Virus record (IMG/VR): IMGVR_UViG_3300027714_000004
Span: 62,001-126,000 of that record
Reading direction: 5' to 3' (one strand)
DNA: 64,000 bases
Source of the DNA: a virus
Under the pieces are notes generated by a model that was given only the letters and a program-made list of their open reading frames with translations, was not told where the DNA came from and searched no databases. Shown here piece by piece: positions 55,701 to 63,860 of this stretch; position 1 is the first letter of the stretch, and every line of letters starts with the position of its first letter. Made by a program: the position numbers and the translations under genes.

Positions 55701-58093
55701 GTAACAACTTCACAAACGATGGTCTGTTTACTACGATATCCAGAGACATTTCGTTCAGAGAGACAAACCTCAGTATCCAAGACTTCATTGGCGAACAGAT
55801 ATTGGACGTTGAGATTATCCCGTTCATGAGATCTCGTGTAGTTAACTTTGCGGCCAAAGGACTACGTCCAAACACTAAGATGTTCGCATTCTTAGGTAAT
55901 AAGGACATGAGTTCATGGGTAAGACAAGAAACCTCTTCATCTAGATTCTCGGATAACCCCCAAGAGTTCGGTAGTCAGTATGCGAACGCAACTGAATATC
56001 CTGCTGTATTTGGTGGCCCAACTCTTCTAGTGACAGATGCCAACGGTGAATTATCAGGTAGTTTCTTCGTACCTAATACAACCGCCATTAACTTCCGAAC
56101 TGGTAAGCAAGAGTTTAAACTCCTTGACATTAGTGTTAATGACAATGATGAATCAACATCGTTGACTCGTGCAACCTATACCTCTACAGGTTCAATTGAG
56201 GGTGTACAGCGAACTGTACGTTCCACACGACTTGTTGATCTCCGTGCTGGTAGATTAGATCCTCTTGCACAGACATTCTTTGTCGACCAAATAGAGAACC
56301 CTAACGGACTGTTTATAACTAAGGCACGTGTCTTTGTAGATACTAAAGATGACACTATCCCTTTACAGGTACAGATTCGTTCGGTAGAGAACGGTATACC
56401 GACCACACGTATCATTCCAGGCTCAGTTAAGTTCATCGATCCTAGTTCAATATCAATCCCAACTAACAGTGTTAGTGGTGATGGAACAAGCGTTGCGACT
56501 ACAATTGAAGATGTTCAGGCATCTCCGACAATAGTTGAATTTGACGAACCAATTTACTTGACAAGTGGCGAAGAATATGCGATAATACTACTCGCTGAGT
56601 CGGAGCAGTATAACGTATACATTGCTGAGACTTATCAGAATGTATTCGGTTCACGTGAAGATAGAATAACAAAACAACCTACTCTAGGTTCTCTATTCTT
56701 ATCACAGAACGGATTCACTTGGACACCAGACCAAACTAAAGACTTAATGTTCGAATTAGATCGTGCAGAGTTTGTTGCTTCAGGTGATCTAATTCTTGAC
56801 AATTCTCCGTTACCGAAAGTTACTCTAGGAAGTGATCCACTCGAAACTACTTCTGGTAGTCCAACAGTCAGAGTATACCACGAAGGTCATGGTCTAAGTC
56901 ACAATGATAGTGTTTCTATCGCAGACGTAGCCAATGCAATCGGTGGACTAGCTTCTTCGGTATTCGAAGGTACCTTTACCGTATCTACCCCATCATGGGA
57001 TGGTTATAACATCACTGTTGCATCTAACGCAACTTCATCAGCAAAAGGTGGTGGTGATGATGTAACACTTTCTCAACAAGTAGTGTATGATGATTTCGTA
57101 CCACAGATACAGACTATTGTACCTAACTCCACAAGCATTACTGCGAAGTTGTTACAACCAACCGTCTCGTCTTATGGCAGTACTCGATCAACTACGCGGT
57201 TTTTATATGGTTTACCTGCTGGATGGTCATTCGCAAAGTCAGTCTTCTTGAACAACTACAACTCTAATGTATCACCGAGTGTTGTTGCATCGTCAGAGAA
57301 CGCTGGTGGTTCAGAGACTATGAAGTTTAACTTGAGTATGTCTACAGACGATACCAAGGTCTCTCCGGTAGTTGATCTTCAACGAGTATCTGTATTAGCT
57401 CTAGAGAATGTCATTGACACTATCGATGCTGCACAACATATTACAGTACCTGTTATCATAGATGAATCTTCGGCGGGGGTGAAAGTTATATTTTCCGCTA
57501 ATCGACCATCAACTGCCAACTTCGAAGTGTATATGAAATCCGCAGTAAACGAAGATGCATTGGTCTCAACAGACGACGATGGTGTATTTACAACAGAATG
57601 GGTACAAGCTAGTATAGACAAAGAATTACCTTCGGACGATAACCCAGAAACTTTCCGTGACTACGAATATACACTTGACACAAACCAGTTCACTGCGTTC
57701 CAAGTTAAGATTGTAATGCACTCTACTAACAGTTCTAAGTCTCCGGTCATAAGAGACTTACGTGCTATTGCATTGATAACAGGTAGTGGTGGAACTATTG
57801 GAGATCCTGCTCCACTCCAGAGTTTAAGTCTAGCTCCGCAGAATACCGCATTAGGAACTACTGTAGCTGATCCTGCTATTGATCCTGCTATTGATCCAGT
57901 AGTTGATCCAGTAGTCGATCCAGTAGTCGATCCAGTAGTCGATCCAGTAGTCGATCCAGTAGTCGATCCAGTCGATACTGGAACAACCCCTGACGGCGGT
58001 GGAGACTCTGGTGATGATGGAGAGGGGGAAACTCCTATTGAGGATGAAGGACTACCCACAGACCCCGTTAGCGGAGACCTAAACCCAGATTAA
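52781..58093 (+). CDS. DUF4815-type giant baseplate/fibre protein, 1770 aa
   Basis: N-terminal FEETYRDFYKAEDGYHKVLFNSGRALQARELIESQTIIQEEIARFG (parts YKAEDGYHKVLF, GRALQARELIE) marks the DUF4815 type, common in marine T4-like phages. The rest is beta-rich with several fibre-like domains, including ATSSAKGG and NRTRPS-type loops. It ends in tandem DPVV repeats and an acidic tail (DPVSGDLNPD). Thought to be a proximal fibre or the largest baseplate component. The gene is 16 bp downstream of gp8. Confidence 0.78.
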   Translation: MAEFTNKTFEETYRDFYKAEDGYHKVLFNSGRALQARELIESQTIIQEEIARFGRNIFKEGALVNPGGATVNNQLEYIRLTAAAVIDTDLVGKTLTNGTIEMKVLEVVEADLIDPVTTLYVQYTDTSLIVDTTKAPRVSSLDILLRVDALTTTVLTVIDDSSDPIPASGLGTKAYFSAGDFFVQGHFVYMEGGSSFIDKYSKSPTTDIGFLIEQNIITEGEDVDLYDNQGQVPNQTAPGAHRYQIKLVPTTRDQVLVEENFVFIARVVDGVITREVSTFDGYNRINDLLAQRTKEESGNYVVDEFKAIFEENVLDDTLLTLDVTEGIAYVDGYRLEIGTTDIPVDKARDLITKTNEPVPAAYGNYVYIDEAASEGFGRFDEFGYVRLKTSLNNTIGYANVRGVQRDAVGTRVYIFNIRMNDIFDGGTGDKIGVESFSNVTQFDDPFPGYAGTPPVTVLVNSIIYEASDNSLLFPLPRTSPSTTPFTSNYTVQRYTRQIASGSGEISLSGVESTGWVICETAGPILAVSPSISGTYTGLTPNLSHDIAYYVELSNVQSRTKQITTIETVTSLPSVDYQKRPIFTGEVDGIALQSVKFRDSVATAWVDAEDITHQFIFDGGQRDNFYDQVVVYLKSGYLLPTGANHETQAIFTHYDHQDDGVYFSSSSYVDDTYETIPDHTTATGTVISLRDVLDFRPTRKFTYTGEFDVTAELPQNASAITINTIQYYLSRIDILVANATDSRGEIGFGELQVIRGESNIDPREPEIPTGSMALYKFRLNPYTFNSSDLVSTYIPNKRFTMKDIGKLERRVEDLYELTTLSLLESNTNSLTVLDANGNARTKAGFIADNFSTFTFSDIDNPQYRASIDPQGLLKPSFRENSVRLAYSTDNVNAVEKHGDLVTLPYSDAPLVSQLLATDTMNVNPFAVLTQTGHMDLSPSSDEWVETRNLPNVMQTTVRRFETPRTRPALRNNRNSNNFTNDGLFTTISRDISFRETNLSIQDFIGEQILDVEIIPFMRSRVVNFAAKGLRPNTKMFAFLGNKDMSSWVRQETSSSRFSDNPQEFGSQYANATEYPAVFGGPTLLVTDANGELSGSFFVPNTTAINFRTGKQEFKLLDISVNDNDESTSLTRATYTSTGSIEGVQRTVRSTRLVDLRAGRLDPLAQTFFVDQIENPNGLFITKARVFVDTKDDTIPLQVQIRSVENGIPTTRIIPGSVKFIDPSSISIPTNSVSGDGTSVATTIEDVQASPTIVEFDEPIYLTSGEEYAIILLAESEQYNVYIAETYQNVFGSREDRITKQPTLGSLFLSQNGFTWTPDQTKDLMFELDRAEFVASGDLILDNSPLPKVTLGSDPLETTSGSPTVRVYHEGHGLSHNDSVSIADVANAIGGLASSVFEGTFTVSTPSWDGYNITVASNATSSAKGGGDDVTLSQQVVYDDFVPQIQTIVPNSTSITAKLLQPTVSSYGSTRSTTRFLYGLPAGWSFAKSVFLNNYNSNVSPSVVASSENAGGSETMKFNLSMSTDDTKVSPVVDLQRVSVLALENVIDTIDAAQHITVPVIIDESSAGVKVIFSANRPSTANFEVYMKSAVNEDALVSTDDDGVFTTEWVQASIDKELPSDDNPETFRDYEYTLDTNQFTAFQVKIVMHSTNSSKSPVIRDLRAIALITGSGGTIGDPAPLQSLSLAPQNTALGTTVADPAIDPAIDPVVDPVVDPVVDPVVDPVVDPVVDPVDTGTTPDGGGDSGDDGEGETPIEDEGLPTDPVSGDLNPD
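57869..57964 (+). repeat. 12-bp tandem repeat (DPVV/DPAI), eight units
   Basis: Two GATCCTGCTATT units, one GATCCAGTAGTT, then five identical GATCCAGTAGTC (57905-57964). They encode DPAI x2 then DPVV x6 at the end of the giant protein. Exact identity implies recent expansion or slippage. Confidence 0.93.
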
Positions 58094-58096
58094 ACT

Positions 58097-58336
58097 ATGA
58101 ATAATCATCAAAGAGTAGAAGGTCATAACAACTTAGTACGGGATAGGCGAACTGGTGTTGTCCTAAATAACAATAAGACTGAAATCGAAAACGCAAGAAA
58201 ACTAAGTATAATACAACAAGAAAAAGAGGATCATATCAACACTCTTACTAATGAGATAGACTCACTAAGAACAGATATGGATCAAATAAAAGAATTGCTT
58301 TTTCGTTTAGTAAAGGATAAAGAAGATGGCAGATAA
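58097..58336 (+). CDS. Small coiled-coil protein, 79 aa
   Basis: Starts MNNHQRVEGHNNLVRD and ends in a coiled coil (INTLTNEIDSLRTDMDQIKELLF). Short proteins of this kind (VEGHxNLVRDxxTxxV) occur at fibre loci in marine T4-like phages, probably as structural or adaptor parts. Overlaps the next gene by 11 bp. Confidence 0.7.
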   Translation: MNNHQRVEGHNNLVRDRRTGVVLNNNKTEIENARKLSIIQQEKEDHINTLTNEIDSLRTDMDQIKELLFRLVKDKEDGR

Positions 58337-59405
58337 TATACAAGTAGTACATCTCGCAGATAACATCAATGCGGCATTCGATAAGATCAATGAGAACTTT
58401 GAATTGGTTGCGACAGGTGCCTTTGGTGGGGGTGGTGATAGTAGTAGTACAGATTACTCCGATCTAGAAGCTGGCATTCTAGCAAACGCAACTGCGATCA
58501 CTGGGATAGGGACAAGTATCACCAATATAGGTGGGAACATTAGTATTGTTTCCTCTCAGTACACTGACTTGAGTGCTACCGTTGGCGGTCTGGTATTTGG
58601 TGGAATTGATTCCGGTGTTCTTACTAGTGCGATTGCTACTGCCAACACTCAACTCGTTGCACGAATAGATGCCACTGAGAACAGTATCTCTGTATTGTCT
58701 GGAGACTACACTAACCTAAATGTGTCATTGAATCAAATTCTCTCGGATGGTATTACCCTTACTCCAGAACAGGTAACCTCAGCCGTTGGTGGTGCTCTAG
58801 AAGCACTGACTACACGTATAAATCTAGATAGTGATAGGCTAGTGATCGAAGGACAAAAGATTGTAAATCTTACCGCAGAAGTATTTACTGTTGATGCTGG
58901 TGGTAATACAGTTAACGCAATTAGTAATGCTACTAATCTTCTGCAACAGTCTATCAACATTGTCAACGGAAGAATATATGCAGCAGACGCAATAATGAAG
59001 ACCGAATTAGAAACTAAGATCGGTACTGACATTGCGACTGCGTCTTCAACTCTACAGACTCAGATCAATAACTTGGGTGGAACAACTGCAACATGGAATC
59101 TTGACCTAGTTGCTGGTACAGAGTCCAACCCACACATTGCTGGTATAAAGTTCGGTAATGACGGTGCAACCGCAGATTTCGCGTTGACCGCAGACACCTT
59201 CCGAATTGTAAATGCTACTAATAATGAGATTCAACCATTCACTGTTTCTGGTAATGAAGTCCAATTGTCAAATGCAACAGTTACGGGAAATCTAAATATA
59301 GGTTCAAACCTCAGTGGTGCGCATACCGAAATTAAAGATGATGTCATCAAGGTGTTTGACCCAACTGGACAACTACGAGTTAAACTAGGCAACTTGGCCG
59401 GATAA
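58326..59405 (+). CDS. Tail-fibre protein B (paralogue of 44308), 359 aa
   Basis: N-terminal ADNINAAFDKINENFELV is the fibre attachment-type motif. Repeats such as ARIDATENSISVLSGDYTNLN resemble those in 44308-46500. The C-terminus (VTGNLNIGS, HTEIKDDVIKVFDPTGQLRVKLG) is homologous to the end of that protein. Half as long, with fewer repeats. The start overlaps 58336. Confidence 0.74.
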   Translation: MADNIQVVHLADNINAAFDKINENFELVATGAFGGGGDSSSTDYSDLEAGILANATAITGIGTSITNIGGNISIVSSQYTDLSATVGGLVFGGIDSGVLTSAIATANTQLVARIDATENSISVLSGDYTNLNVSLNQILSDGITLTPEQVTSAVGGALEALTTRINLDSDRLVIEGQKIVNLTAEVFTVDAGGNTVNAISNATNLLQQSINIVNGRIYAADAIMKTELETKIGTDIATASSTLQTQINNLGGTTATWNLDLVAGTESNPHIAGIKFGNDGATADFALTADTFRIVNATNNEIQPFTVSGNEVQLSNATVTGNLNIGSNLSGAHTEIKDDVIKVFDPTGQLRVKLGNLAG

Positions 59406-59406
59406 T

Positions 59407-59781
59407 ATGAGTTATGGATTAGAAATACGCAATTCGTCAGGGACTGTTATAGTCAACGAATTTAGCAATCTAGGGTCTCTTGTGGCACATGGTGTCATTT
59501 CAGCAGACAATGCTAAATACGATTCCGCGGCTGCCGCTAATCCTAATTGGGCATTAAATCCTATCTGGTTTGCTCCTGCTTGGTTCGCTTATGGTGAACG
59601 TGCTGCTATAACTATAAGTGTTCCTGATTATATAAATGATGCTCAGTATCATGCAATCGTCTCAGGCCCGTCATCTTTATTTGTTTCGGGAGCAGAAGTT
59701 ATAAGTACGTCCACTGGTAGTATAACCGTTAAAAGAAATGATAAATTTGATGCATATTTTTATATTGTGAGAAAGGGATGA
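59407..59781 (+). CDS. DUF6453-like small virion protein, 124 aa
   Basis: Begins MSYGLEIRNSSGTVIVNEF, the DUF6453-type start. Beta-rich, with FAPAWFAYGERAAITISV. Paralogue of the next gene and of 46518 and the N-terminus of 46832. Probably a fibre tip or head domain. Overlaps the next gene (ATGA). Confidence 0.68.
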   Translation: MSYGLEIRNSSGTVIVNEFSNLGSLVAHGVISADNAKYDSAAAANPNWALNPIWFAPAWFAYGERAAITISVPDYINDAQYHAIVSGPSSLFVSGAEVISTSTGSITVKRNDKFDAYFYIVRKG

Positions 59782-60500
59782 GTTACGGACTACAGATAAA
59801 AAACGGATCCAATAATATTATTATTGACGAAGCCTTTAAGAATTTTCAGATTGCTGCGATTGGTACATCAGCAGCCGGTACAGCTTTGCCAATCACAGGC
59901 AACCTTATGACGGAGGGTGGTTTGGTCTTTGCTAAACCAAGTGGAGTTAACACAAGCGATTCCGCTGGATGGCATATCGGTATAGAGATGAACTTTTACT
60001 CTGCTCACACAGGACAGTTCGATGTGAACCTGACCAGTACGTATTCTGGTGGTGTTGATAGATCAACCTCTGCAATAACATCCCCCAATCTTGGTAAGCA
60101 AGCTCCTAATATAGATTGGATATACATAAAACCTTCGGCAACCCCAACAAGTACGGAATATGGATTGGAAGTATATGCCGCAGATGGCACTATGTCTTTC
60201 TCATCTGAAGTTAGTGGTATGTTCAATATAATTTCAACTGCGGTAAGTAACCCCAGTACTAAGTCCGGTAACCACTTTTTCACTCCTTGGTACGCAGGAT
60301 CTGGACGAGACGTGTTTGATTGTTACGTATGTATCGGGAACTTCCTACACTTCCATATCTCCTCGACGACTTGGGGATGGGCGCATACTGCGAAGTGGCA
60401 GTCATCCGGTAATAAGTTGACATTGATTCAACCAGACTGGGTGTATCCTAATAACACAGTCCCTGCAATGTATCTCATGGGACAACTGTCGGGTAACTAA
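59778..60500 (+). CDS. DUF6453-like virion protein, 240 aa
   Basis: Starts MSYGLQIKNGSNNIIIDEAF and contains a second similar block in its middle (TEYGLEVYAADGTMSFSSE), so it is a tandem of two related domains. Beta-rich, no enzymatic motif. Part of the fibre module; the repeated block suggests duplication of the 59407-type domain. Confidence 0.68.
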   Translation: MSYGLQIKNGSNNIIIDEAFKNFQIAAIGTSAAGTALPITGNLMTEGGLVFAKPSGVNTSDSAGWHIGIEMNFYSAHTGQFDVNLTSTYSGGVDRSTSAITSPNLGKQAPNIDWIYIKPSATPTSTEYGLEVYAADGTMSFSSEVSGMFNIISTAVSNPSTKSGNHFFTPWYAGSGRDVFDCYVCIGNFLHFHISSTTWGWAHTAKWQSSGNKLTLIQPDWVYPNNTVPAMYLMGQLSGN

Positions 60501-60536
60501 TTCGACAAATTAATTTAGTAAAGGAACGTTTTAAAA

Positions 60537-60992
60537 ATGAGTAAAATATTAGCATACACGCATAAAGATACTGGAGAAGTTACTTCGGTAGTTACAATGT
60601 CTCTAGACGGTGGTTGTCCGGAAGATGGTGAAAGTGTAGGTGATTCTATTGTAAGAGACATTACCGACATTGCTCAAGATGATTGGGCTTCGTACTCTGA
60701 AACTAAGTACTGGGATAATGGTTGGGTTACCCGTGGAGAGAAACCTTCGTCAAATCATATATGGCAAGACGGTGAATGGGTATTCAATGTAGTACACTTC
60801 TCTTTTCAAGTTCGTATAAGAAGACTAGAACTTCTAAATCAAAGTGACTGGACTCAAATGCCAGACAGTCCTCTATCCGAAGAGATGAAGACTGCATGGG
60901 GAGAGTATCGACAAGAACTCCGTGATATGACCATACTTCTTTCGGATATAGTCTCCGAAGAAGAACTTGATTGGCCTGCAACCCCAGAATAA
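60537..60992 (+). CDS. Phage tail-fibre assembly chaperone (APC/Tfa-like), 151 aa
   Basis: C-terminal RLELLNQSDWTQMPDSPLSEEMKTAWGEYRQELRDM (parts LLNQSDWTQMPDSPLS, WGEYRQELRDM) and final WPATPE match 50941-51420 and the tail-assembly-chaperone family. It precedes a terminator and the second giant repeat protein. Confidence 0.83.
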   Translation: MSKILAYTHKDTGEVTSVVTMSLDGGCPEDGESVGDSIVRDITDIAQDDWASYSETKYWDNGWVTRGEKPSSNHIWQDGEWVFNVVHFSFQVRIRRLELLNQSDWTQMPDSPLSEEMKTAWGEYRQELRDMTILLSDIVSEEELDWPATPE

Positions 60993-61020
60993 AAAACTAT
61001 ATTGTAATAACTACTAATAA

Positions 61021-61054
61021 ATGTGCATAGTCTTAGATCATGCACATTTTTTTT
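61021..61054 (+). terminator. Rho-independent terminator
   Basis: ATGTGCAT (61021-61028) pairs with ATGCACAT (61040-61047), followed by seven T. Confidence 0.88.
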
Positions 61055-61055
61055 G

Positions 61056-61063
61056 TATAAATA
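61056..61063 (+). promoter_or_regulatory. T4-type late promoter
   Basis: TATAAATA directly after the terminator, starting a separate late unit for the giant repeat protein at 61112. Confidence 0.82.
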
Positions 61064-61111
61064 CCATTAAGAAATACTACATTAACTGATAATTAATAGA
61101 GAGAGTCATCC

Positions 61112-63751
61112 GTGTCCGCATCCAGTATACCCCTAAAAATTAAAAATAGCGCAGGTGACCTACAGGAATTCAGCCCCGAAGAAGAAATGTTTCTTGCGGT
61201 AAAATTGGGAGAGTCTTTATCAGAGTCTTCTGCTGGTGATATCGGAGACATTAGTCTAACGGGTGATGTTAATATAGGATCGTTTGTAGACACGTACTAC
61301 AACGAAGTTACGGGTACTCACCCAGCATCAAACATTACAGGAACTACCGTTACTACTACATTAAAACAGGTAGGTGGTTCTGCGTCAGAGACTGGATCAG
61401 ATTTCATAAGACCTATAGGTTATTATCAAAGCAGTTCAAATGCTGGATTCTACGATATGGTAGATCTAGATTTGAATAATTTAACAACTCGTGCACTGAG
61501 AACTGTTGAGACATTAGGTCTTCAGGGTACATTCGAATTATCATCAACTACGCCAGGCACTGATTGGGTAAAACATGTAGATAACGTGTTTACAGATACC
61601 ATCGGTGACGGTACCTCGGTAGTATACCATATTTGGAAACGTGTGACACTAGCAACTCCACCAGCGGGTCTAGCCACCGTACGACCAATGGCAACAACTT
61701 ATGACGGATCTACCTTTGATGGGTTTAAAGAAATGTCAGACGATCAGATCAAGGCTACCCTTGGTCAACGTGCTAAAACTCTTCGAGCAACAGTAGGATC
61801 TATTGGTTCTTATCAGTTGCGTTCATCCGCTCAAGGAGCTCCCACTTCAGCAGGTACTTGGGATGCACGTGGTTCTGCTACTAATACTCAACGAACCCTT
61901 GTTGACGCCGACTATTCTCGTACTCGTAATTCTGCATATACTCGCACTAGAGTTTCTGCATATTCACGTGATCGACAGTCTACATATACCCTAGACCGCA
62001 CAGAATCATTCTCAAGGAATTTTACTGGTGACTTCGCTGGTACATATACTAGAGACTTCGCTGGTACATATACTAGCGATTTTACTGGAGTATATTCTAG
62101 AACTCGTCCTTCAACATATAGTCGTAGTAGACTAGAGGCATTCACTGGTTATTTTGCGGGTACTTATAATCGTGCACGAGTATCTACCTATACTAGTGAT
62201 AGGATAGAAGGGTTCTCTTCAGCATATTCACGTGCACGAGTATCTACCTATACACGTAGTCGTATTACCGACTTCGCTGGAAACTTCGTTGCAGGATATT
62301 CTAGAGGATTTGCTTCAGATTATTCGCGAACCTTTATCGGTGCATATTCATCTTCTTACTTTGGTGATTTTGTAGGAAACTATGCTCGTACTTCTACTCT
62401 AGTTTCCACACGCACTCGGTACTCTACATACACACGAAATAGTATAACTAACACTCCCGTCTCTTATATGGGTAATTTCGTAGGGTATTATACTGGAGAT
62501 TTCGCAAGTTCATACTCAAGAACTACATCGGGCACATATGCTCGGACGTTAGCATACTCTCGTACACTGTATTATACTGTTAGTTTCGTAGGAAACTTTT
62601 CTCGCGCAGCTGCGGGGTATTACACCGGAAACTATGCTCGTACACGAGATATGTCATATTGGGCATATTACGCTCGTAATATTGCTTACACAGGGTATTA
62701 CTCTCGCAGCGCCAGTCAAGGTGCATCATATTTCAGAAACATGGTGTCTACTCGTTTCCGATATGGTACTACCAGAAACGCTCAGGCATTTCCCAGCGAC
62801 ACCTCTCTCGACGGTAATTTAATTATACCTTGGTATTTTGCGGGGGACTTTGCAACTGCATTTGAATATGTTGCATACTACCCAGGCGGCACCTACACAC
62901 GTTCAAGACTTGTCTCTAACACTTATGCCAGAGTCATCCCCCTCTACTACGTGGGAAATTATAGTAGGACTGTAGGCGTTAACTACGTAGGTAACTATGC
63001 GAGAACGCGTGTAGCAAGCAGTCAAGGTACTGGTTACTATGCGACCACCTCAAACTACTCTTCTTCATACACGGGATATTACTCTAGAAACCAGACTCTT
63101 ACTTATGCTGGTGCTTATGCACGAGCTCGTGCGAGTGTTGTACAAGATACATTTGTAGGTGACTACGCAAGAACATTTGCAGGTGCCTTCTCTAGTCAAT
63201 TTGTTGGCGAATATACCACAACATCTACAAGAACTCGATTAGCTTCGTTTGTCAGAAATAGAGTGCAGGCGTATACGAACACACGATCTTCGACATATTC
63301 TCGTGATCGTGTTGCTAATTTTGCAGGAGAGTTTACTGGTAACTACACAACAACATTCTCTGGAGACTATTCTCGAACCTTTGCTGGTAACTTTGTAGGT
63401 AACTATACCACAACCTTTATTGGTGACTTTGCAGGAGCATATGCTAATACCTTTACAGGAGAATTTGTTGGAGACTTCACTACTAATTATGTAGGCAACT
63501 ATAGTCGTGTACGTGTATCTGCGTACGCTCGACTACGTACCTCAACCTATACTGGCCCTTACACAAGTGACCGCGCATCGACGTACATCGGAAATTTCAC
63601 TTCGGACTACACGCGTGAATTTGTTGGAAACTATTCGAGAGATTTTGCTGGTCAATATTCACGTGCTTACCTCGGAAACTATACTGGTACAACTATTAGT
63701 GATGTGATCTATACCCCAGAAACATATACCTTATACGTAAGGATTGCATAA
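61112..63751 (+). CDS. Giant aromatic tetrapeptide-repeat fibre protein B, 879 aa
   Basis: GTG start at 61112 with AGAGAGAG ribosome binding site. Residues 1 to about 265 are a globular fibre-like N-terminal domain (SASSIPLKIKNSAGDL..., ending NTQRTLVDAD). Residues about 268-862 repeat an aromatic or Arg every fourth position, e.g. FVGD-FTTN-YVGN-YSRV and YSRT-RPST units. It ends in a short strand (YTPETYTLYVRIA). Same repeat class as 46832-50878 but with few interruptions. Likely a fibre or adhesin; I know of no characterised homologue. Confidence 0.7.
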   Translation: MSASSIPLKIKNSAGDLQEFSPEEEMFLAVKLGESLSESSAGDIGDISLTGDVNIGSFVDTYYNEVTGTHPASNITGTTVTTTLKQVGGSASETGSDFIRPIGYYQSSSNAGFYDMVDLDLNNLTTRALRTVETLGLQGTFELSSTTPGTDWVKHVDNVFTDTIGDGTSVVYHIWKRVTLATPPAGLATVRPMATTYDGSTFDGFKEMSDDQIKATLGQRAKTLRATVGSIGSYQLRSSAQGAPTSAGTWDARGSATNTQRTLVDADYSRTRNSAYTRTRVSAYSRDRQSTYTLDRTESFSRNFTGDFAGTYTRDFAGTYTSDFTGVYSRTRPSTYSRSRLEAFTGYFAGTYNRARVSTYTSDRIEGFSSAYSRARVSTYTRSRITDFAGNFVAGYSRGFASDYSRTFIGAYSSSYFGDFVGNYARTSTLVSTRTRYSTYTRNSITNTPVSYMGNFVGYYTGDFASSYSRTTSGTYARTLAYSRTLYYTVSFVGNFSRAAAGYYTGNYARTRDMSYWAYYARNIAYTGYYSRSASQGASYFRNMVSTRFRYGTTRNAQAFPSDTSLDGNLIIPWYFAGDFATAFEYVAYYPGGTYTRSRLVSNTYARVIPLYYVGNYSRTVGVNYVGNYARTRVASSQGTGYYATTSNYSSSYTGYYSRNQTLTYAGAYARARASVVQDTFVGDYARTFAGAFSSQFVGEYTTTSTRTRLASFVRNRVQAYTNTRSSTYSRDRVANFAGEFTGNYTTTFSGDYSRTFAGNFVGNYTTTFIGDFAGAYANTFTGEFVGDFTTNYVGNYSRVRVSAYARLRTSTYTGPYTSDRASTYIGNFTSDYTREFVGNYSRDFAGQYSRAYLGNYTGTTISDVIYTPETYTLYVRIA
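61913..63694 (+). repeat. 12-bp-period coding repeat region (protein B)
   Basis: Runs of tetrad units such as FAGN-FVGN-YTTT-FIGD-FAGA-YANT are seen across the region; nearly every fourth codon is Tyr, Phe or Arg. Two 24-bp blocks encoding DFAGTYTR and similar are close copies near 62030-62080. Confidence 0.88.
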
Positions 63752-63772
63752 TACCCTTTATTGTGGTATAAT
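63744..63772 (+). promoter_or_regulatory. Sigma70-type promoter
   Basis: TTGCAT 63744-63749, 17 bp, TATAAT 63767-63772. It overlaps the end of the repeat-protein gene; its leader carries a GTGGGTC/GACCCAC hairpin. Confidence 0.75.
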
Positions 63773-63785
63773 GAGAGATAGAGAG

Positions 63786-63806
63786 GTGGGTCTACTAATG
63801 ACCCAC
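63786..63806 (+). other. Leader hairpin
   Basis: GTGGGTC (63786-63792), 7-nt loop, GACCCAC (63800-63806). It is not followed by a T run, so it is probably a leader structure rather than a terminator. Confidence 0.5.
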
Positions 63807-63860
63807 TTATCTAAGTACTATATACATTATAATTTGAATTGAACTCTCTGGAGATATTTA

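Noticed and set aside
55153-55908. Long minus-strand open frame (251 codons)
   Set aside because: Fully inside the DUF4815 gene on the other strand; no SD or family features.
57869-57964. CRISPR-like short tandem repeats
   Set aside because: Units are 12 bp with no spacers and lie in frame inside a coding gene, so this is a coding tandem repeat.
57661-58059. Minus-strand Gly-Ser-Thr repeat ORF
   Set aside because: Mirror of the DPVV tandem repeat on the + strand; an artefact of the 12-bp repeat.
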